A stretch of DNA of 64,000 bases from Acanthochlamys bracteata. Lineage: Eukaryota > Streptophyta > Magnoliopsida > Pandanales > Velloziaceae. A program made the position numbers and the translations under genes. Within the stretch, counting starts at the first letter, position 1. Every line of letters begins with the position of its first letter. Below the pieces are notes generated by a model. It searched no databases. It saw only the letters and a list, made by a program, of their open reading frames with translations, and was not told the origin of the DNA. Below, one piece after another: positions 1 to 13,138 of this stretch. The stretch covers positions 6,639,001 through 6,703,000 of the forward strand of contig CM034126.1 in assembly GCA_019914995.1 (NCBI GenBank), given 5' to 3'.

Positions 1-607
1 TATATGTATTCATGTATACATATTGTTCAAAGAGATATTTTTTTGACTCAATTAGATAATAAATGTGTACATATATATAGCATGCAGAAGGATATTTAAC
101 TCATGCCAATACTTTTCTTAAGTTGGAAATTAAACTATTTTAAACTTGAGTTTTTGTTTAATGAAATGTCAATCCACTCAACTTGTTTTCTTCGGTCATG
201 GGGACCTGAATTACGAGTCATATCAGCAGATGTCTTATTATTGCATAATTTCATTGCAGAAATCAGTGCATAATTAATTTTATTAAGTAACTACCTCAAC
301 CAAATAAGTTCATATAATTCTTTCTTCATTCATTTGAACTCAATTTCTATACTTGATAATACAACTATTTTTATTTCTTACTTCTCTAATAAGTGATCAG
401 GTTGCCTCCCACAATTTTAAAATAATCCGATATAAAACCTTCGTTAGTAACATTCACAATCCAATTAGTATCTATTATATAGCCTTCAATTTTAGGATAG
501 GTTATTTTATAAAAAAAGTAAACCCTTTTCTAGGAGCATATTTTAGGTAGGGAAATATCTAACAATTTCATTCATATAATATTCACTACAATGAACAAAC
601 TAGCTTA
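1..607. other. AT-rich intergenic, no gene seen
   Basis: No coding structure, splice-like exon or clear repeat end was seen. Short open frames here have no recognisable protein content. It is ordinary AT-rich flank to the small element that follows. Confidence 0.5.
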
Positions 608-1175
608 CGGTATGTTTAGATATATGGTTAAAAAATAAAAGTAAAATAATAATTTGAAAAAATAATAAAAATACAAATAAAAAATATTACAATTTAATTT
701 TATAATATTTAAATATATAATAAGAGTAATAAATTAATTATATTTGGATGGATAGATAAATAGATGAGTAAGAAAAGTAAATTTTGTATAAAAGACTCAA
801 TTATTTTTTTTATTTATATTAATCTAACTTTAAACTAATTTGATTAATATAATTCAAATTAATTTATAAATATAACTTTTAGATTAATTTTTTATTAATT
901 TTTGATATAATTTAACAAAATTAAATAAAATTTTAAATTAAAAATTTGATCATAGTTTTTATTTTTTTTTCTACAAACTAAAATCAATTAAAATTAATAA
1001 ATATAAAATTTAAATTATTATAATAAAATTAACACATATTAATTAAAATAAATATTTAATTAAAAAATATCTAATTAAAATAAATAGTAAATAATTAAAA
1101 AAATAAAAAAATAAAAAGATAAAAAAAAAAAGTAAATTTGTTTCTTTTTTTTCATCACCATATATACCTAACAAA
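608..1175. mobile_element. MITE-like element with imperfect terminal inverted repeats
   Basis: The left end reads GTATGTTTAGATATATGGT. The reverse complement of the right end reads TTTGTTAGGTATATATGGT, so the ends form an imperfect inverted repeat of roughly 20-30 bp that continues into A/T tracts. The interior is almost pure A/T with no coding potential, and the length (about 570 bp) fits a non-autonomous DNA element. Target-site duplication and superfamily could not be fixed by eye. Confidence 0.5.
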
Positions 1176-1289
1176 TTGGTGGGTATATATTTCAATCATA
1201 TTTTATGGTGAGGAAATAGGAACAAGTTTTCTTCCGTTCTCTTAATGAAACAAAAACAAACATAATTAATATGGTGAAATACTTCATCA

Positions 1290-2760
1290 TCACCATATTC
1301 ATCATAATTCAAACAATTCCTTAATATGCTCACAATATAAGCAATATCTAATCATGTGTGAGACAAATAGATTAGCATTCCGACAATCTTTGAAACATCT
1401 TTCTTTACTAGTAGATATCTGATCAGGATATTTCTCCAAATCCTGATTCAGAATGATTAGAGTGTTATCTGATTTAGAATTAAGCATTCTTATCTCTAAT
1501 AATAAGACTAACATGTACTTTCTTTGGAAAAAGAATATGCTTTGCTTCGACCGAACCATTTCAAATATCTAAAAAGTTTTTCAATCCCCTAAAATTATTC
1601 ATTTCAAATTCTACCAAATACTCCCAAAACATAAAATTTCTCCTTCATGTCTTATCTCGTATTATCATGCCATTAATATAAATTATTAAAATTACACCTT
1701 TTCCTATTGGTTTTAGTAAATAAGTATGATTTGAGTTGCTTTACTTGAAGCACTGTTTTTCATATCAAACTAAAACGCTCAAATCATGTGCCAGAATATC
1801 TTCAATCCATATAGTGCATTTGTAGCTTACACATGACTATAGTTTGAGATGGTATAATGCATTCTGAGCAAATATCTATATATTACTCCCTTCTTGAGGT
1901 AGCCATAGAGAAAATTATTTTTTTCCTCAAACTGATACAACAACCAGTGCAAAATTGTTGCAAGAGATAATAACACCTTGACAGTATTCAATTTAATCAC
2001 TGTGAAAATATTTTTATGATAATATATACATTAAGTCTCGCGACAAGTCTTAATTTGTATGCTTGAATTGATCTATCTGTCTTGTGTTTAATGGAAAGAA
2101 CCAACCTGCATCACAGTGTTTTATTTTCCTTTGGCAATGAATAAGAGTCAATATCCTATTTTTCTATACTACTTTCCATATCTTCTATTATGTTTGAGTC
2201 CACTTAAAATTAGTTGATGCTTCTTAACTCCACCAGAATCATGACAAGAGGGCATGCTTTATATAAAAGCCTTTAGTATTTTGCTAATCTTTGAGATGAA
2301 ACATAAATCGACAATTGGGTATTTTAATTTTCTTTCCTCAATCTTGTTGAGTATCGTCTAGTGGTTCGATATAATTATGTCTGAAAGATAATTTATAACT
2401 AACAAAAGTGCCTAATATTTCAAGAGGTGGAGTAGTTAGAGTGTCTTTTTGTCTTTCTATTATATTTTTATTATTGTTTGGGGATTAGGTGAGGTTAGTA
2501 CCATATTATTTTCTTAATTCCAAACTAAGATTGTTTTGTTTCAACAATACTTTTTTCTTTGAAGCCTTGCCAACTTTTTCACTGTCTCCCTCTAAAAGAG
2601 AGCGGACATTGAAGAAAAACAAACATTTGAGATACAAGGAGTTTATCCCATTGACTTTTATGAAAATGTACAAAGATAACACATTCAATGATACAAGGAA
2701 GAACATCAAAGTAGGGGGTAGAGATGCATCTAAATATTTAGCACTTTAAAATGCTTATAA
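1290..2760 (-). pseudogene. Degenerate Ty1/copia retrotransposon pol (reverse transcriptase region)
   Basis: The minus-strand translation follows the copia reverse-transcriptase order through many frameshifts and stops. Around 2070-1950 there is a block like VKVLLSLATILHW. Next comes a relic of the usual NAFLHGDLxEEVYM block (about 1900-1860), then ALYGLK (about 1815). The catalytic YVDD box is decayed to YING (about 1670). Last comes RSKQSIFFFQRKYMLVLL (about 1550-1500), matching the usual RSKxGIFxSQRKYxLDLL. Near 2680-2600 is a piece like the integrase-distal FVH..HK....KLDPR region. No LTRs were found. It cannot encode an active enzyme. The longest clean frame (1302-1559) is only a fragment of it. 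Confidence 0.8.
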
Positions 2761-3162
2761 TCCAACAAGTATACAACTTCTTTTTTTTAAATATATTTTC
2801 ACCAAATTTTTTCTGTAAATATTGATAGGCAACACCTATATTTTTTTCTTTTATAAAAGCAAATACTCCTTCAAAATTCTTCACGAATTCACTCGGAAAG
2901 AGTTTTTCCTATGGCTAGAAACTGAATGGATAGTATTTTGATTTTATTTCTCACCACAAATATGATTAGGAAAATATATTTTGAAAAGATTGGTTAGAAA
3001 AATAAAGTCTACGCGAATGTGGCCTACCTAATATGCCATCAGCTTATCAGATGAGAGTTTTAGCACATCTACAAAGGTGAGAAATTCCTAGTATCAATGA
3101 AAAAGTGCAATCAGATTGTGAGTAACAAGCACTATACAGGCATCCAATTGAAGAGGTATAGG

Positions 3163-3397
3163 AGAGGTTTGAGAGCGCTTTAAAAATAAAATTTTTTTTA
3201 AAAATATTTTTATTTTTTTAAAAAAATAATTTTTACTTTTTTATCTAAAAAAATAATAAAAAATTTTATTACGTAAAATTTTTTTATATTTTCTAAATTT
3301 TTAAATAAATTTTCTAAAATTTTATAAAAAATATATTTAAAAACGTAAATCGAAAAATTAAAAAATAATTTTTCTGAAAAGCTTTGCCAAACACACC
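3163..3397. mobile_element. Small TIR element, family A (Tourist-like MITE), copy 1
   Basis: The left end is GAGAGGTTTGAGAGCGCTTT and the reverse complement of the right end is GGGTGTGTTTGGCAAAGCTT, with an A/T-only core of TTTTTAAAA tracts. The same end pattern (GTTTGG...GCTTAT and its complement GATAAGCAAT..CCAAAC) recurs at about 24.26, 25.46 and 27.35 kb. The element lies just downstream of the ankyrin gene's 3' end. Confidence 0.55.
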
Positions 3398-3630
3398 CAC
3401 ATAATCAATTTAGAAAGGTCAAATTCTGGTCTACAACATTCTCAAATGCATTTCCCAGAACCATTCTCGAATTCACAACAATTTTTGTATAACCCATGAA
3501 TGATGATGCCCTCTAAGTATTTGGTCACATCACCTTTGAGGCTTGGCTGAGGAGTTGCAACAAGCTCCGTCATAATTATAAACCCTTTCATTTTACATCT
3601 TTCTCTAACTCCACTAAACTATCTAGAAGA

Positions 3631-6600
3631 TCATTGCCCAGGGGCTCGATCCCTCCTGGATTTGCCCTTGTTCTCCTGCATCTTTTTCTTCTTTGCTTCT
3701 GGAGTAGTCCAAGTATAATCAGGAGGTATTATGAATGGATCTTGGATGTCCTCTACCCGACTGCTAGGTCCTGAAATTGTGGAACTCTGGCGGTATGGCA
3801 CTTTTACCCACTGGAACCAGGAACTTGAGGCCTGGCTTGGCACCAGACTCTTGCTCCCTGGACTTGAAGGTGGTGTGGAGAACTCTTCTAATGGTTGCAA
3901 CTCTTCGAACTTTGTGAAGGTGACCAAAACTCTGATTGTTGGTACAACAGGAATGGCAACCTGGAAATTTTATCAAGAAGTTAGAACAACACCAAAGCCA
4001 GTATGGACACATACAAAAGATTTTCAAGAAGAGATAAGCCAACAAGCTGGACAACAAATAATTAATTAGAGATTCAATGAAGACTACCAATTCATAAAAT
4101 CTGAGGAAGATTAACAAAATCTGATATGAGTTCCTATTGATGAGAGTAATACTTTCTTTAGCTAAATCCCCCAAGTTGGTGGGAAAAAACTTGCTTTAGT
4201 TATCAGAGGTTTATCAGGGATGGCATGACCAATCTGACACAGAATGTTAAACTTGCAATAATAAGGTGCCTTAAAAGTTACTAAGATATTTCAAGCTCCA
4301 ACTGTAAAAGCGTACTGGCAAAATGGTCAAGACATTGCAGCTTAGGACTTCCACACCAAAAAAAAAAAAAAAAAATTGATGGATGCAAGCCTGATAAATG
4401 CATGGTTGGAATTTTCTGTATCATTTCCAAGCCTGATAAATGTATCGAAATTCACCGATGCTTGAAAAGAGACTAAATAATTTAAAATTGATGCAATCTA
4501 TTCAGAAAATACCAATTTAATTAGGCAATGCATCCGGAATATGGCCACATGCAATGAATTCTAACATAGGTCAACATTAAATGTGCATCTATAGAATCTT
4601 GAAAGCTTTCACAAGTAACCATGATCTGCAAACCCAGTCAAGAGGATACTCTTTTATCAATAAAGATCAGCATAACATTTTGATAATTGAAATATCTTCA
4701 AATTTACTGGTCGGAAGAGATTAAATAGGAGGTATCATGCAAACCCAATCCAGCATCATAGAACAAAGAACAGTACGGTGCGATGCTTGTAAGCTCACTT
4801 GCGGACTTGTAGAAATTCAATCCCTTAGAATGGATTATTATACCAAGAAGATGAAAACCCACTGTGATTAGTGGAAAGTTACTTGGAGACACAGAGCATC
4901 AACTCGGACCAACTAAATTTCATGCACTTTGCACAACAAGTCAATTCAACTAGTTTGAGAGGTCATATTAGATCAATCATCTGGAAAAGAGTTGTAGTTC
5001 TTATACATACGATGCTTTTCAAAATTCATTAAGGGGCACTCACTCTTTTATAGACAATAAAAATGGCTTCCAATCTCTTTCTTATCTAATCCAATGCCTT
5101 CTATAACTTAAGAAACAAAGGTTCCCAAAGCAGCCACTATCCACACATATGTTGCCTAGAGTAAAGCTTCCATTAACAGAAATACGATGCATCTGATGAC
5201 AAATTCTTAACCAGCAATGAAAACATCTAATAACTATGCATCGATATCTAATACCTTCTAGAAGTGTTAAGCGAAGTAGAGCAGCTTATTAGAAATATTT
5301 TCAGCAATTTGATTTTGATGATGATTGACCAATGTCATCTAGAACCAACTTGCCTATATTTTCATTCCTCAAAGAAATAGTTGGCATAAACTCCTATACT
5401 TTACATTTCTATTCATCTTCAAGTATTAATTCAGTATCTCTCAAAAACTCAACTATATGTGCAATTGTTGAATAGTGAAAGAGCATATAATCAAAAAATT
5501 ATTGATTGGAAATTACAATAACAATCCAAAATAAATATTTACAAAGACATGAAAATATATAACCAAGCATCATTTTATAAATGAATGTCAGATATACTCA
5601 GAGGTCCGGATGCAATAAAATGGCATAAGTACCATTATGAGATCCAAAACTAGGTTAAATGTGAATCTAGAATTACCATGTGTTTCATGACCATCATACT
5701 TACCTATAAATTTCAAGTTCTTCTTTTAACCCGGCATTGTCGAGACTTGAGCCCATACCCCATGGCAGGACACCCTTACTACCCAAACTCGGTGGCAGCT
5801 TCCTAAACCCTTAAGTTTGTACCCTTTATGTAAGCTTTTAAGACAGAATTAACCAGCCTAAATATCATAATACCAGCATGACAAAAGTCCAAGCACGAAA
5901 AATTCTATATTCCTTTTCCATGACTGGGTGAAACCACAAGTTAAAATCAGCAGACTCTAGTCACCCATGTCAAAAAGGAAAAACTCATCCTAAAAGTCTT
6001 GACAATAAGCCTTAGCCAATTCAAAAAGATCAGCTTCAACAATAAATGTGAAACGATGCCCATTATCCTAAAATTGGCACATAAAGAGAAAACAGGAAAC
6101 AGGAAAGGAAGCAAAGATTTCATGTTTTGTTTATCTTTCCTATTATTTCCATGATATTATCCCAGACTAAGCTGAAAAGTCAATAAACAAGGAACTCAAA
6201 TTTTATAAAGTAGCAAAAATGTAAAAGAGATGTCTTTCCATTCCCATACCTTCACTGGAAAAGTCCCTGCAGGAAGCTTAGTGGTTAGTAGCTCTCTGAA
6301 ACGACGGATTGCCTTAACCTTGCTGGCAAGGATATCCAACAAGGGCAGAAGCTCATCGGTTTGAAGCGGGAAATCTGAAGAAAGCCATAACGTCGGCCTC
6401 AACCCTTTCTTGTACTCACTCTCTTTACCCCCCTCCTTATGCCTACGTCCATTCTCCGTAAGTGAACCAGCCTTCCTCAAATCCTTTTCTCTCAACCTCC
6501 TCAAATCCTCACTTCTGCCTGAAATCTCCACCGAGTGTCTTCCCGGCCTGCTCTGGTACCTTGGCGGGGACTCGCCAAGCAAATCACTGACCTTCTCATC

Positions 6601-7935
6601 CACACACAAGGAACTCCTTGGTTGTGGCATCTTCTTTGCTGTGTCCTTGTTCTGTCCTCTCTTACCCCACCCACCAAACCACCCTTTCTTATCCTGCTGC
6701 TTACTGCTCTCCAGACTGTTATTGCTGCTTCCATTTCCACTGCCATCCTCTACGGGGATCTCCTTTGGCTCATAGCAACTATGCCTGTGCCCAACAAGCC
6801 CGTCACTAGTTCCAGATTCATCATCATTCTCCATCCTAAGCGCAGCCTCAAGCTGCCGTCTCTCATCCTCAGTGAGAATATCCTCAAACTCGTCTACCAC
6901 ACTGCTCTCTGAATCATTCACATTGTCGCTACACGAAGAAAACAAATCGTCCTCATCAATCGACACCACAGTTCCAGGCACACGACGTGACTTAACACTA
7001 ACAACTACATTGTGCATATCATACACTTTTGTCTTCCATGGTCCTACCATCTCTGTCTTCTCCTGCCTCCGCCAATTCACCTGTGGAAGCAGTACCGCCT
7101 GCGTGACATCAATGCCCGGCCTGAAAATGCTAGACTGTGACATAGCCGCGACCTCTTGCGCAACCTCAGCTTCCGATGCAGGCGCCCCTGCTCCGTGCAA
7201 TGCATTAACAACTTCCCTGTCCTTATGCATAAGCATTAGTAGCGCCCCAGACTTAACCCGTGGATCGTTCAGAATTCCATCACCGAGAAAGAGAATCGAC
7301 TGATCAGCACGATGAATTCGAAGCCCATCAAATCCAGCAAGTGATAAGTCAGCACGAAGATTAGCACCACGCTTCCAGATTTTATAAGTATCAGAAGGAG
7401 CAACTCTCGAAACAAAGGGAATAACAGAACTATCGAAATGGAACGATATCTCAAGATAAAAATCACGCATACGACGCATAACAGCAACAAGCCTCGGCAG
7501 GCGGCGGCACCACTTGGCCCAAGCAAGCGGCTGGTAATGTCTTACAATAATTCTAGCAAGGTTTTCCTCCCGACGACAGATAGCCTCCTGCAAAGCAGAC
7601 CAACCATGCTCGTTCTGAAGGGACCAATCAGCGCCCGCGGAGAGAAGAAGGTCAACAGAGATGGGGTCAGAGAGACGAACGGCTAGATGTAGCGGTGTTT
7701 CACGGCTTGGAACATCACGGCGGTCGAGGATAGCGGAGATTGAATCAGCTTTGGATTCCTCAGCGAGTGAATCGGACTCAGTGTAGATAGTGGAAGGGTC
7801 AGACAGGCGAGGGAGGGAAGAGATTATACGGCGGAGAGCGGAGTAGTCACGAGTCAACACGGCGCGGTGGACAGGACTGTGGGCGTACTTGGTAACTTCC
7901 GCCGAAGCCGCCGCTGCGGTCGCAGAAGCTGCCAT
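3631..7935 (-). CDS. Ankyrin repeat protein with GPCR-chaperone (ANKRD13-type) domain
   Basis: Two exons. Exon 1 is 7935-6250 (562 codons, start ATG at 7935). Exon 2 is 3960-3631 (109 codons plus TGA). The donor is AAG/GTATGG, the acceptor TTTCCAG/GTTGCC, phase 0, giving ...FPVK/VAIPVVPTIRVLVTF... and a 671-aa protein. Residues about 19-140 hold ankyrin repeats (SPVHRAVLTRDYSALRRII; ETPLHLAVRLSDPISVDLLL; NEHGWSALQEAICRREENL). The rest matches the GPCR-chaperone domain of ANKRD13 proteins (LPRLVAVMRRMRDFYLEISF, YKIWKRGANLRADLSLAGFD, FLGDG), interrupted by a long acidic/Ser-rich linker. In animals ANKRD13 proteins act in receptor biogenesis and ubiquitin-dependent endocytosis; the plant role is inferred. 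The tail (from STPPSSPGS) is Ser/Pro-rich, then basic. The 2.3-kb intron (3961-6249) shows no other gene. The protein looks intact. Confidence 0.9.
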
Positions 7936-8360
7936 GGATCAAGTAGATCTTGGCTTTTTTTTTCCTTCTTCTCTACTATCTATATGAATCTATCCGTGAG
8001 TTTGAGATTTCTCAGTGTTGTTGTTTAGTGTTTTGAATTGAGAGAAACGGAATGGCATGTAGGGAAGAAGAGAAATGGAACAGAACAGGAAGGTTTGATC
8101 TGTTAAAAGAAGAAGAAGAAGAGAAAGAGCATGTGGGGGAACTGGGGAAGGGAAAGAGATAGAGAGAAAGAGAGGGTTTCGTTGTTTTGTGGGGGAATAT
8201 TTATAGAGGAGAGAGAAAGAGAGAGGGGAAGGAATCAATCAAGTGAAAGAAATAAAAGAACGGAGGAAAGAGCGGGGAATTTTAGAGCGAGCAAGCAAAT
8301 GGACAGCAAAGTAAGGAAAGCAAAGGATCTTTCAAAAAAAAAAAAAAAAAAAAAATTATC
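7936..8360 (-). promoter_or_regulatory. 5' leader and CT-rich promoter-proximal region of the ankyrin gene
   Basis: On the minus strand, the region upstream of the ATG at 7935 is strongly pyrimidine-rich. The plus strand shows long GAGAGA/GAAGAAGAAG tracts at about 8105-8280, followed by a 24-bp poly-A run near 8333. CT-rich patches close to transcription starts are common in plant promoters. No TATA box or start site can be fixed with confidence. Short open frames here are low-complexity artefacts. Confidence 0.4.
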
Positions 8361-8612
8361 AAAGTTTATGAGAGAACTGAAGAGAGAGATAGAGGTAACG
8401 TCCATGTATTGCTAACTAAGTAATAAACTGACTATTTTATTATCATCAAGGAACCGAGGAAGATGAAGGGAAGATCATGATGAAGGAAGCTACTGATATA
8501 AGCCATCATCGTCATCAATTAATTCAAATCATAAGTTCATCACAGCACTACAGAAGAGAACCGTAAGTTTGTATGAAGTAGGAGGAGAGAAGGAGGAGAG
8601 GTTTCTATCATA

Positions 8613-9950
8613 GTTGGCAAATTCGGATCGGACCGTCCGGATCGATCTGAAAATCATCAATTTGGACAGTAAATTAGTCTGAATTTATAAATAGATTCAT
8701 TTTGAACCAGGCAATCCACCAGTCTAGATTAACCCGGTATATTTATAAAAAAAATGTAAAAACCCTAAACAGGCTCGATCCTAACCTAAATTCCTACTCG
8801 CTTCTCCTTATTCGTCGACGAGCTCGCCGTGTTCTCGACTCCGGCTAATCGTTCTTGGCATCGGCTACATGAAACTTCTTTTGGGATTTCTCGGCTAAGC
8901 GTTCTCAACTCCCGTTCACCAATTCTCATTCTCGGCTAAGCGTTCTCGACTCCAGCTAGATTCTTCTCTCGTCTTCGGCGAGACCTAGCTCCGGCACCGA
9001 GATCGTTGGTGAGTTCGCCTCCGGTAAAACCTAGCTCTACCTCCAACTACTATCATTTTCGCCACCAGATAACTTAAAGCATCCAATACCCTCTCCGCCG
9101 TCTCCTCCGCATCTCAAAGTCTTCTTCAAATCAATTGGTACTTGATCAGGTTTTTATTGTCGGCATCTTCTCCGCCTACGAGCTGCTTGCTCCCCTCGGT
9201 CGCGCCAGGAAGAGCATAAGATCTAACTCTTCTAAAAATGGTATTAGTAAAAAAATTGGTATTAAAAAAAATAAATTTGTTGAAATTGAATGGTTTGAAT
9301 CGATGATCGTTGATGCAGAACATAGACGGGAAGAATTTTTTTCTCGCCGCTGGCCATTGGTTCAGCCGCTGCTATCCTCTGCTACACTGACGCTTCGACT
9401 GAGTGATTATTGTTACTCTGCTCTGCTCCATCACCTTGATTAGCTAGATTACTCCTCGTGTTGGCGTTGAATCCGCCACCTTCGTGATTAGCAATAATTG
9501 TGATTATAGGTATAAAGAAGCTTCTCATTAGTAGTTTGCCTTCCGATCATCCGGTATCAAACTTCATTAGAAGTTCGAAAGTTTTCAAATTGTCATGCTT
9601 CATTTCGACATCGAATGAATGAGGCAGTGTTGCATTTGGATGTTGGGATTCATTGCTCGTCAATGCTGGACAAAGCATTGTAGTTTATTTTATTATTATT
9701 TTTATCATTATTTTGTTATTGCATATTTACTTTTTTCAAGTAATGTTTGAATTAGATGTGAACCGTTGGAGATTAAATGTTGGTTTGAGAAATTTCAAAT
9801 TTATACTTATGGATGAAGTGTTTAAAATTTGCTTGGTGTGTATTTTCGATCAAAATCAGATAATATTATTGTTGACCCGGCGGATCAATTCGTGAACTGT
9901 CGATTTGAATAATTTTTTGGATCGACGTCCGATTCAATTATTACAATTAT
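8613..9950. mobile_element. Possible hAT-like element remnant starting with a GGCAA end
   Basis: It begins near 8613 with TTGGCAAATTCGGATCGGAC, like the GGTGGCAAATTTCGACC start of the element at 26.15 kb. It carries GATCGGA/GATCCG motifs at both sides (about 8625-8655 and 9880-9940). Between them is a more GC-rich stretch (8760-9560) with repeated CTCGGCTAAGCGTTCTC (about 8893 and 8934, with a diverged copy at 8825). No transposase reading frame was found. The boundaries and class are a guess from end similarity. Confidence 0.3.
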
Positions 9951-11349
9951 AGTTTGGATACATATGGTTTTTCTTAAACTTTTTACTCAATTTAAGTTTT
10001 CTAAGGTTTTGGAGAGAGATTGAGAAAGCAATGCAGGCATGTGATGGAAGAGAGAGAAAAAAAAAAATGGAAACATAAAGAAGAAAGTAGGATAGATCGT
10101 ATTCCGTTTAAAGAATGGGAGTGGGGACCACAATCAAGATTTTGATATAATTGTTTTTTATACATTAAATTTATTATATATTTTTTTTGATAATCTAGAA
10201 AAATTTCTTGAAACTAATTCAAAATTTTTTAAAAGACTTTTCAGGAAATTTTAAACATTCTCTAAAAGCCAGCTAGAGATATATTTATCAACATTTTAAC
10301 TCATTTTTGTATTTTAAAAAATTTTATTTTCAATTTATTTACAAATCAAAATAAATATAGAAATTAAATTTAACTTTTTAGCAAAAACTTTATTTTGTAG
10401 AATTTAAATTTTAAAACTAAATTTTTATTTTTAAACTACTTTTAGTAATAAATTAATATAAAATTAATTTATTTGAGCTCTACTTGTTGAGTGTTTTAAT
10501 TTATAAAAATTTAATTTTATAACAAAAGAAACACGCCTGTTGAGATATAAAAAAACTTTAGCATTACCATATCCGGCGCGGTGGACGGACGCGGTCTACT
10601 GCGCCCGCGAGACATAACTTAATCATTATCATGTCCACCTATTCGATATGGTTTAGTTAATATTTGAAAATTTTACCATCTCTCTTTTATTTTAATTTTT
10701 AATTATATATTTTTTAATAAAATTTTAATATTTTATAATTTTTTTAATTTAAAAAATATAAAAAATTTTATTATGTCTATTTCTTCGATATAAGTTGTTG
10801 TTATTATCCAAGTTTGAAGTTTTTGACTAATCCCGTCCGCCGCCCAATCAAAAGGATCTGTAGTTATTACTGTTATTATTGTTGCTCGTTGGAAAATGAA
10901 ATGCACTGCAATGCTATGCGTGATCAATTTTATTTCATTCGTTTGCCTCTCCAAACCGATGAATAGCATTTTATGTTAACAGCTATTTTGAATAACAGTA
11001 ATAAGGTTGATTCTTTTATCAATAATTTTGAATCTATTTTTTTAATATTATTTCCAGATTGGGAAGAAGGACCACTAATGTGATCTGTATTAAGATTAGT
11101 TTAACAAAAGAATAGGTAGCTGTTACTTATTAATTTCTGGCTATTTCAAACTCACGCGCACAAGCTTCTCCAATTCAAACCTTGTCGGTCATTCAAGGTA
11201 TTAGGTAACAATCGCAATTCATTTCGTATTTTAAAAAAAAATGCATCTGCTTTTCTATTTGCGATCATTGAATTGGATGACTGAATTTTAAAAAATGCAT
11301 GCAAGTGTCCTATAAACATGCTTACATCTCTTTATATACAAAGTACAGA
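9951..11349. other. AT-rich intergenic stretch, no gene seen
   Basis: Mostly A/T tracts with short GC islands (for example about 10573-10610). No exon-like frame, RNA gene or clear repeat end was recognised. Some parts resemble worn MITE interiors, but no ends were found. Confidence 0.45.
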
Positions 11350-13138
11350 CACATACATCATTGTTAAGTATATATCGCATATATTAATTCTGAACCATCG
11401 GATCGAATGATCCGACTATTAGAAGCAAAACGCTAATACTCTATGTCGTTTCCCTTCCAAAGCGGACACGTCTTCTTCCATATGTATCACTTACTCAATC
11501 TTACATGCTCTTTTCATTCTTCTTTTCTTCTTGTCTTTCTGCATTCGAGTGGACCTTACATCTCGCTCGTGATCTAAGCACCTTACCGCTACTGCTTACA
11601 ATCACTTAGCCACCACTGCTCAATATTTTTGATTTTTCTTCTTTCTTTCTTTTGTTTCTTCTCACTAAGAGATATCTCTCGCCTCCTGCAAGCGATCTAA
11701 GAATCACTGATAAAAATATTTTCTCTCTTTCTATTTTGTCTAATACTGCTCGTTGCTTCTTTTTTTTTCAGATGAGATTTTACCGGAAATTTTGTGTTTT
11801 GGGATAAATAAATGTAAAATTTATCAGATGAATTTATAGTTTTTTATTCAAAGTATGTCAATTGATGTGATTTTTTTTCTATTTTAACTAGAATTTGTAT
11901 ATTTATTAGATAAAAATTCGAATTGTTGGATCCGTCGGATGGATGAATTTGAAGTTTGATTCTAACTATATCAAGTGATGTAAATATGATGAGAAACATA
12001 GTTTGGTTTCATGCTTACCACTACTAGTGTTTCCAATATGAATAATGTGTGCAAAATGGATAACTACGAGAATGATGATGACCCTAAGCTAAGTTGATCG
12101 TGTACATTCAAGTCTAGTAGTTTAAGATTATGTGATGTAAATCTTTTTTTTTTTTTATATTAATTCTAACATGCTAGTTATTTAAACTTATAATCTAATC
12201 TTATCTTTTATGATGAAATTAATAAAAAAAAACACAAATTCCCAATAAGCAAAAATTTTTTAAGTTTGTATATACCTATGATTGTGAATTTTATTATGAA
12301 TATGAGTATCAAGTAATGTGAATACAAAAGCAATGAACATCATCAAAACTTAGCTCAGAATCATCATCATCCTCGGAGTTATCCACTTGCACACATCTTT
12401 CACATTCAAAACACCAAAACATCAAGTTTGAAAGCAAATTTATATTTCTAATTCATATTCACATATTCAGCATCACGCATACTTTGAATCGAATTTCAAA
12501 TCCATCCTTCCGACGGATCCTACAATTAAAATCTTTATTTAATAAATATTCTAATATGAATAAAGAAAGATCACATCAATTGACATCCTTTGAAATTAAC
12601 AACTACCTATCCATCTAACAATCTCATTTTTTTTTTCTGAAGAACAAATTCAATCTCAAAAATCAAATCTTTTTCCCAATACCAAAAAAATAAAACACAA
12701 AAAAGTAATTTTTAAACAAAGTCCTCAGTAAGATCTCATCCGAATCCCCTAACCCATTCTTTCGGAGTAGAAATTAGATAAAATAGAAAGAGAAAAAAAA
12801 CGAGGGGAGAGAATTTTTTTTGAGTAGCAACAGGTGCTCAGATCGATCGCGGGATATTAGCGAGCTCTCTGATGAGAGGAAAGAAGAAAAAACTGAAGAT
12901 ATTAAGTAGCGGCAGCGAGCGATGTGAAAAGCAACAATAGGGTGGAGGAATAAGAGAAGAAGAGACGAAAAACGAAGAGAACAAGTAAGATTGAATGAAT
13001 TGATGGATATACAAGAAGATGCTGACCTTCCGCGTTATCCACCGGCGCATAATAGCACCTCTCTTCTAGCCGTTGGATTAAGCATCCGATGGTGCAAAAT
13101 TAATGTGCACGATGTACACTTAAAACTGATGTACACAT
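11350..13138. mobile_element. Large foldback / long-inverted-repeat element (arms about 0.8 kb)
   Basis: The left arm (11350 to about 12130) is an imperfect reverse complement of the right arm (about 12320-13138). Paired landmarks: ACCATCGGATCG at 11393 with CATCCGATGGT at about 13083; TCAATCTTACATGCTC at about 11494 with GAACAAGTAAGATTGA at about 12978; GTCAATTGATGTGA at about 11857 with TCACATCAATTGAC at about 12572; TTGGATCCGTCGGATGGATG at about 11926 with CATCCTTCCGACGGATCCTA at about 12503; TGTGTGCAAAATGGATAACT at about 12048 with AGTTATCCACTTGCACACA at about 12378. The loop is about 12130-12320. No transposase frame is present. It could be a foldback transposon, a long-TIR Mutator derivative, or an inverted duplication. 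Confidence 0.8.

Noticed and set aside
6410-7686. Open frames opposite or out of frame within the ankyrin gene
   Set aside because: They overlap a well supported exon and show Ser/Leu-rich reverse-complement composition without homology.
8131-8415. 94-aa frame rich in Arg/Glu/Lys
   Set aside because: It is a translation of GAGAGA/GAAGAA tracts and a poly-A run in the ankyrin gene's promoter side.
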